Origin: Megascapheus bottae
Taxonomy: Eukaryota > Chordata > Mammalia > Rodentia > Geomyidae
DNA length: 64,000 bases
Reading direction: 5' to 3'
Assembly: GCA_024803745.1 (NCBI GenBank)
Contig: JANJXV010000187.1
Span: 498,501-562,500, forward strand
Made by a program: the position numbers and the translations under genes. Within the stretch, counting starts at the first letter, position 1, and the number at the start of each line of letters is the position of its first letter. Shown here piece after piece: positions 24,481 through 36,208 of the stretch. The notes below the pieces were generated by a model. It did no database searches, was not told the DNA's origin, and saw nothing but the letters and a program-made list of their open reading frames with translations.

Positions 24481-24578
24481 ACATGAAAAGACCTGAAACA
24501 AATAGCGCATGTGAACTCCTGCGTTTCTGATATGGAAAGACATGTAACAAATAGCACATGTGAACTCCCACGTTTCTC
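24481..24578. repeat. 49-bp tandem duplication
   Basis: Two adjacent imperfect copies. AACAAATAGCGCATGTGAAC begins at 24497 and AACAAATAGCACATGTGAAC at 24546. Each is followed by a variant of CTCCTGCGTTTCT. Confidence 0.9.
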
Positions 24579-25924
24579 AGCTGTCTTACAGTTTAGCTTG
24601 CCGAGCAGAGATGGGAAAGAGAAAAGGGTTAATGATTGCATCTTGTTCTTGAAATGGGAACCAAAGGGGGAATGTGCCACTTTGAGACAAGGAAATCAAA
24701 AGCTAGTCCAGAATTCTCCAGATTCTCATTTTTCCAAATATGAGGTAAATGGGCAAGACTGTGTCATATGGGTAGAGCCCCAAGGAGGGAAGCCTCCATC
24801 TTCCACTCCCTGGGAGGCTGTGAGAGAAAGCCAAGGCCTCTGCTAACCCACACTGGACATGCAAAATGTATGCAGTGGATACTTTAGTTACATTGTGTGT
24901 AAACACAAGAAGGAGTCTGGGCTATACACAGTATAAGCAAACAGGTCAAGGTTGCTGAGATGAGAAGGTAACCCCCAGTCTCCTGACATGCAGACCTAAG
25001 TTCTCATTACAGTCACTACTCTGGTTCCATTGACCACAGCAGAATAATAAACAACATCCCTGAAAATGGATTTAAAGACCACTCAATCCAAATTCTCTAA
25101 GCTCAAGGTGACAGCCCACTATCCAGAGGCTATTAAAAGCCAGTGGTGGGCTCAGTACCCAAGACTCACACCTGTAGTTCTGGGTACTCACTCAGTAGAC
25201 TGCATCTCAGTTAAGCAGTGACTGGCGTCTGTGACCTGGATCAGTATAATAACAAGCTATAGGATATAAAGGTACCAGGAACATGAGTTTGGGAAGCCGA
25301 CTCTTAGCCACTAGCCATTTGGCTACTTTATGTCCCTCATTGTAGTTATCTACCTAAACAGGCTTTTTGTGAGGTTTTGTAATCTGAAGCAAGGTCACTG
25401 TCATCTAGTTATCACCTTGTCTTGGGTCCGAAAAATAGAACACAGTCCTGTAACAAGTTCTACAAAGTAGGTTTATTAGTTACAAGAACAGGAGTCCAAG
25501 ATCCACTGCAAGCTGGTTCCTAACGCTAAAGAAAGCTCTCCACAGCAGTCGCCTCACTTGCACCACAGGTGAAGGATTCCCCAAAAGTTTCATCTTAAGT
25601 TTTACACGAGGACAGATGAGTTTCTGTGTTAAAGGGCATCTGTCTCCTAAATGGGACTAGAATGAGCACAGATGTTTTCATCATGACAAATTTATCATCT
25701 TGATAAATTGCATTCCTATACAATACAACCTACAGTTAATTTTGAGCATTACAAATGATGCAAAGGAAAGAAATGGGTCTCTCTAAGGCCACTCAGAAAA
25801 ATGTTCCACAGAAATGAATTTAACTAATTGAGAATTTATTTACATGTGCTTTTGAAAGTTTAATACCTTCATAACCCATTATTTTATATAGTATTTTGTC
25901 TCTTCAAAGTAAAGGACAATATAA
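24579..25924. other. Unannotated sequence with possible antisense LTR fragment
   Basis: The 111-codon frame at 24511-24846 has no domain. Around 25150-25300 there is a faint SINE-like segment. Around 25430-25560, AAAGTAGGTTTATTAGTTAC could be the reversed polyadenylation region of an LTR, but no matching terminal repeat is seen. Confidence 0.3.
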
Positions 25925-26115
25925 CAGCTTCCATGTACCAGCATGGCCCTTAGTGTTTATGAATATCTGCTCATCTAATGTTCACAGAAATTTGAGGCAT
26001 TTACTCTTACTAATCTCGGAGGTTTTTCAAAGAAAACAGTGAAGCACAGAGTGGCTTGTTCAAGGTCATCTAGGTTGTAAATGAATGCAGTAAGTTTTGA
26101 AGCTAAGCAGCAGCT
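25925..26115 (-). repeat. MIR ancient SINE
   Basis: The plus strand shows the reversed MIR core: AAAACAGTGAAGCACAGAGT, then GGCTTGTTCAAGGTCATCTA. Upstream is GCTCATCTAATGTTCACAG. Good order and spacing. Confidence 0.8.
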
Positions 26116-27540
26116 TTCAGAACCCATATTTACATCCATTAAGCTACAATGCCAAGGATGAAAGCCTAAAAAGGGGTAGATATACCCCTGTACTCCAACT
26201 ACCATTTTTAAGGTCAGTATAAATGTTTGGAGGTGTGTAAGCAAAATTGCAATTGTGCCTTTCTTCAACTACACTAGATATAAAGTGCATGCTATAAGTA
26301 GAAATGGCAGAGAAGGGTAAGAGATGACAGGAGATTAGGAAGAGGAATGAATATTTTGACTAGTTAGACAGGCTGGTAGCGCTAAGAAATGTCTGAAACA
26401 CAATGAACTATATATAATCCCGGAATTCTAGCTCTGCTGCTATTGTGGGGCACATCTTCAACTAAAATAAGAAGTGGAATCTAAAACCCAGACTAAATTA
26501 GACTCATAGTTTCTAAAGATTATCTAATTTAATTGTATTATTATATAAATTACAGAAACACTGCCTTTGGCCACAAAGTCAATTTACTATTTTTTTCATC
26601 TTTTTAACAAGATTCTCTTAAATGAATTTTTTCATTAAATTAATGAATTCATGTAATTTTACTCAAGCCAAGAAAACTGAATAGATATTATCATCTAAAG
26701 CAGGGAGTCTGGGACCACAGTGTCCTGGACCAGTCCATTCTTGTCTGTAAAATTCAGTGTTTCAACCAAAAGGGATTATTTCCACATTCCATTTTGATAG
26801 AATGTTTTGCTCAGGGTCCAGTAAGAATTTCTGGGAAAAGGTATTCTGTTTAGCCATTTATTAAGCACCTTAATTCATGAATAAAAACAACCCCCAAAGG
26901 ATCAACAGTTGGTGAAATTATGTAGGACAGATATATAGACACGAAGACTCTGGGCATTACATCTTTTGTAAAGGCTCATGGATAAATAGTAGCTAAAATC
27001 TCCAGGATTTAGCTTCCTGTGTTTCTGATTTCTCTGGATGGGGAACTTTCTATGACTAATAGCACCCTCTGGCATCTGTTTCTCTAGGGGGAACAATACA
27101 TTAGCCATAGAAAGATTAAATATAATGATTATGATTTCCATTTCTGGGACAAGGCCTTTTCATCAATAATTATGATTCGGTGCCAAACTGGCAATCTTTA
27201 AGCACTGGCCCTATCGTTCATAATAATGAGCAGATTCATAACCCATGCTCCTTAGCTGTAGAAGGCTAATTAGGACTTTAACCAAAAACACCACTCATGT
27301 GAACTGCTCACAGAGGTCACTGGCTACAGAACACCAGTTCTGGCCAAATGAACTCCATGTGCTGACCAGGAGTAAAGAGTACCTGCACTAGAAAAGGAAG
27401 TTACAGCTCAGAGTGTAACCCTGAGAGACAGGCAAGTTTTAATTCCTGCAGGAGTATGTGCTTAAACATGCAAATGGAAATCATAGCCAAATCAAATATT
27501 CCAAAGGGCAGTGAACAACTATGGATAAAATATGAAATTA
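26116..27540. other. Unannotated sequence
   Basis: AT-rich with no recognised repeat. The 79-97-codon minus-strand frames have no domains. Confidence 0.4.
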
Positions 27541-27617
27541 TTGTCCTTAATGTACTATGTTGTCTCTCATCTCCTTTGCTGTCCCTTGTTTATCTCATAT
27601 TGTTACAGTATCTCACA
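27541..27617 (+). mobile_element. Short internal LINE-1 3'UTR fragment
   Basis: Near-exact match to the common young 3' end (TTGTCCTTAATGTACTATGT, then TCTCATCTCCTTTGCTGTCC). It is lost at both sides: no G tract, no AATAAA, no A-tail. Confidence 0.85.
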
Positions 27618-28528
27618 ATTCGTATGTTTAAAGGGCATGTGTTCTAGTTGGAAGACAAAGAGGTGGACTGGAGACTTTTCTGTTTGCTAAACATAATACA
27701 ATTACATAGGAGTTACCTAAAATCCTGTGAAGAGCCTAAGGTGATTTGTCCAGGTATCCAAGTTAGGCAAGAAGAAGATTTGCTTTTACCAGCAAAACCA
27801 GTCTTTGTATAAAGCCTAGCATTATTTCCTACATAAAAATTATCTCAGGAGTTCTCCCCTCTTAGGTCCGCCTGCATTATTGCCTCAGAGTCCCTCTCTG
27901 TACACAAGCACTATTCAGCCATGGTTCATAGGAATCATTGGACATTTAAACACTCAATGTCCTTATGTCTTCAGCCACTGAGGAAACTGAAGTACAAGTC
28001 TTTACTGCCCTTCTCTATATAGACACTTGAGGAGGATTTAAAAAGCCTTGGGTGGTCATGTTAGGATATGTAAGTCTCCATTAACTGGTCTCATGACTCC
28101 ATACAGTGTGGTCAGAGAGATTTCTATGGGATTATGCAGCACTTTTCATTTAGAAGCAGCTGCTGTTTCCTGAGATAGAGAGAGAGCCAATCACTTATGT
28201 ATACTACCAAATGCTTTAAACACTTGAAATCTTCATACAGGGATGATGTTTCAGGGTATCCTGCCAACACCAATTTTTGCAGTACTTTAGACAACAGCAA
28301 AAGGCAAAGGAAATTCAGTGCTCTTGGCTATTCACACATCAAGGCACAATGATTTCAAGTTCCAATTATTTGTGGGGTATCTGAGACGGCAGTCTATGTT
28401 GCACCGTGTTCTCAGCCTGTGTTCAACACCCAACTATAGCTGTTATCCTTTTCCACAATAGAACTCTTTGCTATTTCCATAAGTGATTCTCCTCTCTGAT
28501 TAAGTAGAACAATATACATAAGAATCTC
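27618..28528. other. Unannotated sequence
   Basis: Nothing recognised. Confidence 0.45.
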
Positions 28529-28934
28529 CTAGCAGAGATTTGCAATAGAGCAAAAAAACCTTGATACAAAAGGCCATATAGTAGGACGCTAAATGAAAGG
28601 ATCTCTAGGATATAGAAACATAAGCCATATAATGAATGCTTGTTGTTCTTAAGGTACTATGTTATCTCTCATGTCTTTTGCTGTCCCTTGGTTATCTCAT
28701 ATTGTTACAGTATCTCACTTTGTTACCTGATATATCGGATATATTTGTATTTGGTTATTTGAATTTGGATAGGGAACGGGGGAAAACAAGATGAGGGGTG
28801 GGGGTGAGGGGAGGGAAATGGGGACCAAGGCATGTGGAAGGGTATCAATGTATGGGAATTAATGCACCATCTATCTGGCAAATATCATGTAACCTTTCTA
28901 TTAATTACAATAAAAAATATATGAAAAAAAAAAG
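28529..28934 (+). mobile_element. 5'-truncated LINE-1 3' end
   Basis: Starts at CTAGCAGAGATTTGCAATAG, passes through the G-rich tract at 28793-28818 and ends in CAATAAAAAATATATG plus an A-run. The tail variant (ATATATGAAAAA) is shared with 41041-41174, so these two form one subfamily. Confidence 0.93.
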
Positions 28935-30209
28935 AATCCCAACTTGTGCCACTAGTTGTTACACAAACAAATACCAGTTCTGCTATACTCAGCTGGTATT
29001 TGTCTGGTATACTCAGCTTTTGCACAGCTCATTTTCCAACCTAAAAAGAGCTTCTCTTGCAAGCAATCTAAACACTGATAACAGATTGAAGCCTAATCTG
29101 TCTCATGCCTAACCTCTGCCTGCTTTCACTACCCTCCAAAAACACACTTTCATACGAGGAAAAAGTAACTTTAATTTTAGATGATTCCAACTGTCTTAAG
29201 GTTCCACCAGGTTACTGCTGGCTTGTTTTGAAGCTGATTGCTTCATTACTGCTTTCAGGGGAATTAATATCAACTGCCTGCTTGCTGTCCTTGTTAATAT
29301 CTTTAAAACTTCTTGATTTGGGCCCCTGATAGAAAGACACCCAATGATGGGGCAGTGATTTCTCTATCTTCCCGTAAGTGTCTGATCTCATTAATTAATG
29401 AGGTGACCAGGGAGCTGGACTCACTTGTCACTATTAGACAGCTAATATAATAATCAAGACTCGTGCGGGCAAAGTATGAGAACAAAAACCTTTCTGCTCC
29501 CCTCCTTTGTCAAGCTGACAAATGACCTATCCTAATGTGGGCCTCTTTTAATAGTAAATATTTTATAAACACAAATGCTAACGAAACAACAAGACAAGTT
29601 TATTCCACTCCAAACAATTTGGAATGACATATATACAAGGCCAGAAACCCAGCTCTAGGAGTTCCAACAAGTGGAGTCTTGCCACTTACCTCAATTTCCC
29701 AAATAAAGAGCAGAATGGTGCTGAAGGGCAAGAAGAGCAGACTTACTATGCAATGTGAGTACAGAGTAATGTAGGAAGAGACAAAGTAAACACTTCAGTT
29801 AACCTTTACAGAGATGAACTTTAGGTTTAAAAATAGGAAGAACTGAGGCAGAACACTAGGGGTATGTATAATTATTCAACTGTCTCAGATAAAGTTGGGG
29901 ATAGTATCTCAGGAACTACCAGGGAGGACCTGGGCTCAATAAAAAGTAATTTATATATGAATGTATGCTTTATTTTCTCCAGGGGTTCACTCTCCTAGGA
30001 ATTAATGTAAAAGAAATAGTAGTAAATTTCAACAAAATAAAGTTAGATTGAGTGATGTGTATCTCAGTGTATATAAAGAAGCAAAGGAAGACAGCAAACT
30101 AAATGTCCAAAGACTAGGACAGATATAAAATGGCATCTGAAACACTAGTTTAAAATTTTATTCATTTATATGTTATTTTTCATTTTTTGTTGAGTTTATT
30201 GAAGTTTTG
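28935..30209. other. Unannotated sequence, possibly conserved non-coding
   Basis: No repeat recognised. The interval includes a perfect 16-bp palindrome (29387-29402) and several TAAT-type motifs between 29370 and 29460. This base pattern is often seen in developmental enhancers, but conservation cannot be tested here. Confidence 0.35.
29387..29402. promoter_or_regulatory. Perfect 16-bp palindrome with paired homeodomain-type cores
   Basis: CTCATTAATTAATGAG equals its own reverse complement and holds overlapping TTAATTAA/ATTA cores. Binding of a homeodomain dimer is inference from motif form only. Confidence 0.35.
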
Positions 30210-30395
30210 TTTTTGTTTTTGTCTTGCCAGTTCTAGAGCTTGAACTCAGGGCCTGAGCCCTGATCTTGGGCTTTCTCAAGGCTAGCACTCTACCAATTGA
30301 GCTGCAGCACTACTTCCAGCTTTTTCTGTGTATGTCATACCAAGGCTTCATGCATACAAAGCAAGCACTCTATCACTAGGCCATGCTCCTGGCCC
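30210..30395 (-). repeat. IDL-Geo dimeric SINE
   Basis: The T-rich left end is the reversed A-tail. GCTTGAACTCAGGGCCTGAG marks the reversed Geo half. GCAAGCACTCTATCACTAGG with CCATGCTCCTGGCCC marks the reversed IDL start. The order is the same as in the copy at 21168. Confidence 0.88.
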
Positions 30396-31302
30396 TAATT
30401 AGTTCTTTACATGTTGTGGTTACTAACTTTTGGTCTGGTAATTCACAGACGGTATCTACCTAGAAGAAAGGGGATGCTAAAAACACAACAAACACAGGCC
30501 TAAAGGTCAGTAAGAGGGACAGTACAGTGGGAGAAGGGAAAGATCATTGTGGTATATAAAAACTGAGAGAAGAAAAAAGATATTATAAAGGGGTATCATG
30601 GAATTAGAGAGCTCTTATTCATACATAAATCCTTCCAAGGGTATCCTGTAACATCACTTCCCATCATCTTCAATATCCTTTCAGTCTCTGAAGGATACAG
30701 GTTTACAGAATGAAGCATGGGTGTCCACCAGGGAGATGTGGGAATTTTATTTCACCTCTGTGGACTTCAGCAAGCTGCTAGATATTCCAGAGATGTAAAT
30801 TCCACGTGCAAGCCACTTCATGCACTAAGCATGCATTCGTAGGCATTAATTAAGCTGCATTAAGTCAGTCAGCTCAAATAAGGCTGGACATTAACAAGGT
30901 GGACTGGATCATTTTCAGAAGTTGCATTCTGCTCCCATTAGCAGACTGATTATACTCTAGCTCTCATTCAGGGGCATGTCACCAAACTGTCTACCAAAAG
31001 GTACATTACAAGAATGCAAAATTTTAAACACTGAATATCTGAGGAAAACAATAAGAATATTGAACACTGGAGTCACGCTTTTTTACCTCTTCAGCAAAAG
31101 TAGTAATCAACACAAATGTTTACTGTTTGGAACTGCTGAACCTAAAATATGTATGTGGATGGAAATGCAATGTCCACAGGATCTGTTTGCAATGTACTAG
31201 CTATTACACTGCAAACAAAATTACTTCTTATGTAAAATGTATCCCACATGCTCAGAATCCATCCCGATCAACACACTGAAGTATAACTTATGATCCAGAA
31301 AT
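30396..31302. other. Unannotated sequence, possibly conserved non-coding
   Basis: No repeat recognised. 30780-30960 is dense in ATTAATTAAG and CATTAAG-type motifs. Confidence 0.35.
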
Positions 31303-31310
31303 GAAATTAT

Positions 31311-31552
31311 GTATCTGACTTGGTTACCTGGTGTATTGTATATATGTTTATTTGCTTATTTGAAATGGGGAAAGGAATGGAGAAAACAAGATGATTGGGA
31401 GGGGGTAGGAGAAGGGAAAGGGGGCAAAAACATGAGAAAGTGTATCAAGGTTGGAGAAGTAATGTCCCCACTACCTGACAAATATAACTGTATCCCCTCT
31501 GTACCTTATCCAGACAATAAAATATAAAAAAAATCTTTAAAGAATAAAAGAA
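31311..31552 (+). mobile_element. LINE-1 3'UTR end, older subfamily, with target-site duplication
   Basis: The G-rich tract GGAGGGGGTAGGAG is followed by AAGTGTATCAAGGTTGGAGA and the end CAGACAATAAAATATAAA with an A-rich tail. A 9-bp direct repeat GAAATTATG flanks it (31303-31311 and 31553-31561). The 72-codon plus-strand frame inside is an artefact. Confidence 0.85.
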
Positions 31553-31844
31553 GAAATTATGGACACACTCCAATTAAAAATAACATTTCATAGAACATAA
31601 CTCTTATTCATTATGCATCCACCAATGCTTCAGAAAAACACTGACAACTCTTCACAGAGAGCCTTGATCTACTTCACCAAACAACACAATGTAGGTGAAT
31701 TAAAGAGAAACTATAGGCAACCTTTTATGACTTATATAACAACTTCCTGGAATAACTTCAAAAGTTAACTGTACAAAAATAAAATGGTTAATGTTAAATA
31801 CTAGCTCTAAGATTTAAAAGATTTTAAATTACTTACTATTTCTG

Positions 31845-31970
31845 ATTCATATTTTTTTCATTCATATATGTATTATTTGCCTTTTATATATATCAGACAC
31901 TATTTCAGGCTCTGGGACTACAGAAATGAATAAAAGATACTACAATCTCTGCCTTTATATTGTTTTAATT
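31845..31970 (+). mobile_element. L2 3' end-like remnant
   Basis: TTCATTCATATATGTATTAT, then ATCAGACACTATTTCAGGCT and GGGACTACAGAAATGAATAA, follow the order of the L2 end. Diverged. Confidence 0.6.
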
Positions 31971-32152
31971 TTATTCTTAATTAGAATAATATAGTAGCTA
32001 TTGAAGATGAAGGCAAAAGATTCATTGCCTATGTAAGTATTCTGTCACAAAAATTAATAACTGAACTTCAAAGAAAAAGACAACACATGTCTTCAAAACT
32101 TTACAAGAAGTGAAATACATGGTATTTCTTCCAGTAAACAATAGCAAGTTTT
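31971..32152. other. Unannotated AT-rich sequence
   Basis: Nothing recognised. Confidence 0.4.
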
Positions 32153-32374
32153 AGCCTGGAGCCATGGCTCGTGCCTGTAATCCCAGCTATTCAAGAGGCT
32201 GAAATCTGAGAATCCTGATTCAAAGTAAGCCCAAGCACAAAAGCCTGTGAGATTCTTATCTCCAATTAACCACCAGAAAACAGGAAGTGATGCTATAGCT
32301 CAAGTGGTAGAGTGCTTGCCTTGAGCTGAAGAGCTCAGGCCCAGAATTCAAGTCTCACGACTGACAAAAAAAAG
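32153..32374 (+). repeat. SINE with B1-like head and Geo-like tail
   Basis: GCCATGGCTCGTGCCTGTAA and CAAGAGGCTGAAATCTGAG form the head and TTATCTCCAATTAACCACCA the linker. GCTCAAGTGGTAGAGTGCTT and the A-tail at 32364-32374 form the end. An imperfect AGCAA..TTAG repeat lies on both sides and may be a target-site duplication. Confidence 0.9.
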
Positions 32375-32599
32375 AAGCAAAATTAGTAAGTATTAATAAC
32401 TTAATAATTTAAAGATATATCCTGGCTTTTCATTAAAATTTCAAAAAATCAGATAAACTAGCATCTACAGTAAGGAAAAGGCAAACACTAATGAGTTATT
32501 TAAAAAATACAAGAGAAAAAAATATTAATTAGTGCCAGTTAGGTCAAAGAAGTGACCAAAATTCAAATGCTATTAATATTCCAACTGGACTTCTCTTTT

Positions 32600-32775
32600 C
32601 GTAGTATTAGGAATTGAACTCTGAGCCTCGTACTTGTTAGAGAAGCACTCTACCACTTCAGCCAAGTCTCCAGCTGCTTTTTATGTTCAGTTTTCCAGGT
32701 AGAGTTGCGTTGTGCCCAGTTAGATCTGAGCTGTGATTCTACTTGTACATCCTCATGTCCTGGGCCACCAATCCC
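32600..32775 (-). repeat. Composite B1/ID-like SINE
   Basis: The reversed ID-like tail (GTATTAGGAATTGAACTCTG, AAGCACTCTACCACTTCAGC) is joined to a degraded reversed B1-like head ending near GGGCCACCA. Confidence 0.6.
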
Positions 32776-35224
32776 CATTTAGCCTGTGGGCTATGGAGAG
32801 GGAAAGCAACAGAAAACTATCTATTGGAGTTCCTATAAGTATCACTGTGGATGTCAATGATTTCAAGAAAATTCATCAAATATGGACTTCAGAATTTTGT
32901 TTGAGAAAGTGGTCTCATAGTACCTTACATTCATATTCTTATTTCCAAAACAGAAAGCTATCCATTATGCCAACAATGATGTAAGAAACAACCCTGGTAC
33001 TTTTCTCAAATGTCCTACAGGCTTAAGTCTTCTCTGTTTTGATGGCTACTTGCCGCAGGAATATGTGCTACATTATAAGATAAAAACAGAATCGGCCAGG
33101 CATCGGTTAGAATTTATTATTGTAATCAACATGATAAACACATTGTTGATAACAAGCACCATAAACAATCTGTTTTACACTTAATGTAACACTAAAAACA
33201 TATTTAATTGCGTCACTATTATTCTAGGTGTTGAATTGTTTCCAATTTATTTTGTAGAGCCATGACAATGAAACTGAACTGCAATCACAGATGCAACTAT
33301 GAATTTTTAATTTTTCATAAATCATAAGTAATATGTCCATAAATGCATAGCTGTCCTTGAGATGATGGATTTTTTTATTCTAGAAATATAGTGGAATCTG
33401 TTTAGAGTGCAAACTTAGCTAACTCAGCAGTCCTGTGCAGCTGAGTGACAATGGACATGTAGAAATTTTATTTTCTGTAGGACAATTTTTTGCAAATTAT
33501 CAGATGCTTATTTTTTTCTCTTTTCATGGTATTCTGACAGCACACTCATTGAAAATGGTAAAGTAGTTGAGCTCCAACCATTTAGCTTCAGGATCAATTT
33601 CTCAGAGGAAAGCTGAATTGGAATGAAAGAATACTGATACTGAATTTGTCACTATTAGCATATATAAGCTAATTTCCATTCATAATGACCAAGAATGTTT
33701 TCCTCCCCATTTCTGTAACTAGGGCAACAGCCATTTTGAACTGTAGTAGAGGGCATAATGGAAACAAAAAAAGTAGAAAATTCTATTTAAGTAGAAGCTG
33801 CAGCATTTGAGTATAAACTGTATTTGCCTGGCTATCTATCTACATAAATATTCTCTGAAGGAGGAACAGAAACAGATCCCACCACCAGCCATATACAAGG
33901 ACGTTACAGAAGTCAATAGATGGAGCAAGCAAGGTGATACACTTTATAAAAAGAACCCATGGCTATATAACTGTCTGTTCCAATATATTTTCTTATCTCT
34001 GATTTTTATATGTGGGAGGAAGGCAAGGAGGAATCAAAGCTTGCAAGGAGAATTTTAGCTAGTTATTTTGCTAATTTAACGTTCAGCATCTGGTCCACCT
34101 GCTGCTGAGCACAACTACAAGCAATCCAACACTGACCATGAAATGCTTACTGAAAAATAATGAAGACTTGACTTTTGACTGAAATTCTTTGCAAGTGAAT
34201 TAACAACATTCAGGCTTATTAAAACCAGTCAATAACTAACCACACTTTTGCTTTTGAACTATTTTAACAGATAGCTGCTTTATGTGGTTTCATATATCTC
34301 CTAAGCTAACAAACATTTGCATTTTCTTTATGTCTTAAAAAATAACTGCTGTGGGTTTTTCATTCTTATCCTCTTAAGCACTGAAGTTTCCCATATGAAA
34401 TTTTAGTCTGGACCTTTTCTGTTTTACAGTGGTAAGAGAAGAATAAGTTACTAATTAACTCTAAAGTAGAGGCATATATAATTTTCAACATATTCTTTGG
34501 AAATTCAAATTGACTGAGGAAAACACTACACTTATTTCTTGGGCTGAAAAATGTGAGACTTTGCCAAGGTAAGTGCTTGCTTATGCATGAAAAATTTAAG
34601 TTAGAAAAATTTGATGCAATGACGGGTCGTCTTCCAATAGCAACATGATTTTTTATTATTTTTCTGGAGGTACTGTAGGATAAAGTTTTCTAATATTCCC
34701 TGCAATATGCACACAATCCTAAATCTAGGAGTCCTTGAAGAATGCCATAGTTCTATATGGCACATCATACCCATATGGAATTTATGCCAATTAGTAGATA
34801 TTTTCTTTTCCTTTGTCTACCAAAATCCACTTCTAGAAATACTGGGAAGAAGTTTTTCCTCTCATTCAGAGGCTTCCTTTTAATCAAAGACAATAACTTC
34901 TATATGAAAGGAAGAATAAGGTTTGGCCTATGAGAAGAAATATAAAGGCTTGTATTGGGGAGAAGTGCCAAAGTAATTATAATATTCATAAAACTTCTCA
35001 AAACATTGGTGACAGGTCCAAAACTAATTACCGATTGAAGAAGCAAACTAGACTATATACAAACTAGTTTGATAGTTCTATGGGCAATCAATAACACTGC
35101 AACCAATGTGGCCTGAAGTCTTCAAAGACAGAGCCTATTCTCATGGTCCCTAAATAAACACAAAAGTCTGTTTTAGTAGATTAACTGCATTAAAGATTCT
35201 AAATTCCAAATAGCGGTTATATCA
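32776..35224. other. Unannotated AT-rich sequence
   Basis: No repeat, RNA gene or exon recognised. The 83-codon frames at 32733-32984 and 33807-34058 lack domains. Confidence 0.4.
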
Positions 35225-35690
35225 CATCCATGGTGTTTCCCCAGAACTGTGTAGTCCTCTCCCATTCGGACTGTAGGCTTGACCATGTGACTTGCTCTAG
35301 CAAATAAGATACTAGTCTATGTATCCCAAGTACAGGTTTTTTAAAGTATGCATATTTTTGCTTTCTTTCTTTTGTTAATGAGCTGACTCATTCCTAGATC
35401 CTTACTATGACCAAAATAAAGTGAGCTAATCTTGTATGAGTGAGGGATATGAAAGAGATGGAGTGAAGCTGAGTTGTCCAAGCTAATATCATTCTAGTCT
35501 AGGCTCCTTTGTTAAACTGTCAACTGACAACAGATATGTAAGCTAGCCCAACTTGGATTACCTGCATCCTACACTGTTATATAACCACTGAGATAACACA
35601 TAGACTCATGATAATAATGTGAATATTCTAAATCTCTTCATTTCATGATTATTTGTTACACAGTATTTTAACAGCAACAAGTAATAGGAT
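35225..35690 (+). mobile_element. MaLR (MLT1-like) LTR, ancient
   Basis: CTTGACCATGTGACTTGCTC and CTAGCAAATAAGA match the left part of MLT1-class LTRs. TATATAACCACTGAGATAAC, ATTATTTGTTACACAG and CAACAAGTAATAGG match the right end in order. Diverged, with no coding part and no partner LTR seen. Confidence 0.5.
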
Positions 35691-36208
35691 TGCATTTGGT
35701 TACATTCTGAAAACTTTGTTAGATTCTTACGAAAAACACTTTTTTTGACTGAATAGGCTGAGTAACTGAACACAATAATCTTACCCGTTCTTTTCTCCCC
35801 TCAGTACTTGTAAAGGAAATGCTTTATAGCTTTGATAATTTCCCTATAATTATGACTGCTTGCATTTAGGTATGATATACATATTAATCAAACTTACTTA
35901 CGGCCCTTATTCAACTTCCATGTCAACATTTTAAACTGTTACTTAAAAGTAGTCTTTAGACCAGAAAAGAAACAGCATCCTAAAAAATTAATGTTTCATT
36001 TGGAAAGTAAACTATCCTTAAGTGATGGGTAAACAATTTAAAAGGCAAATCCTACTCCAGCATATGAAACAGCTTACTCAGGCAGTCTTTGGCTACTAAA
36101 TTTCTCTTTACATATTTTCAGTAATAGCTAGGTGGAAAATGAGAATCAGTCAATCTAATTATTTATTGTGTTAGAACTCAAAGATCATTCTATAGGTATC
36201 CTTCATTT
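35691..36208. other. Unannotated AT-rich sequence
   Basis: Nothing recognised. Confidence 0.45.
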
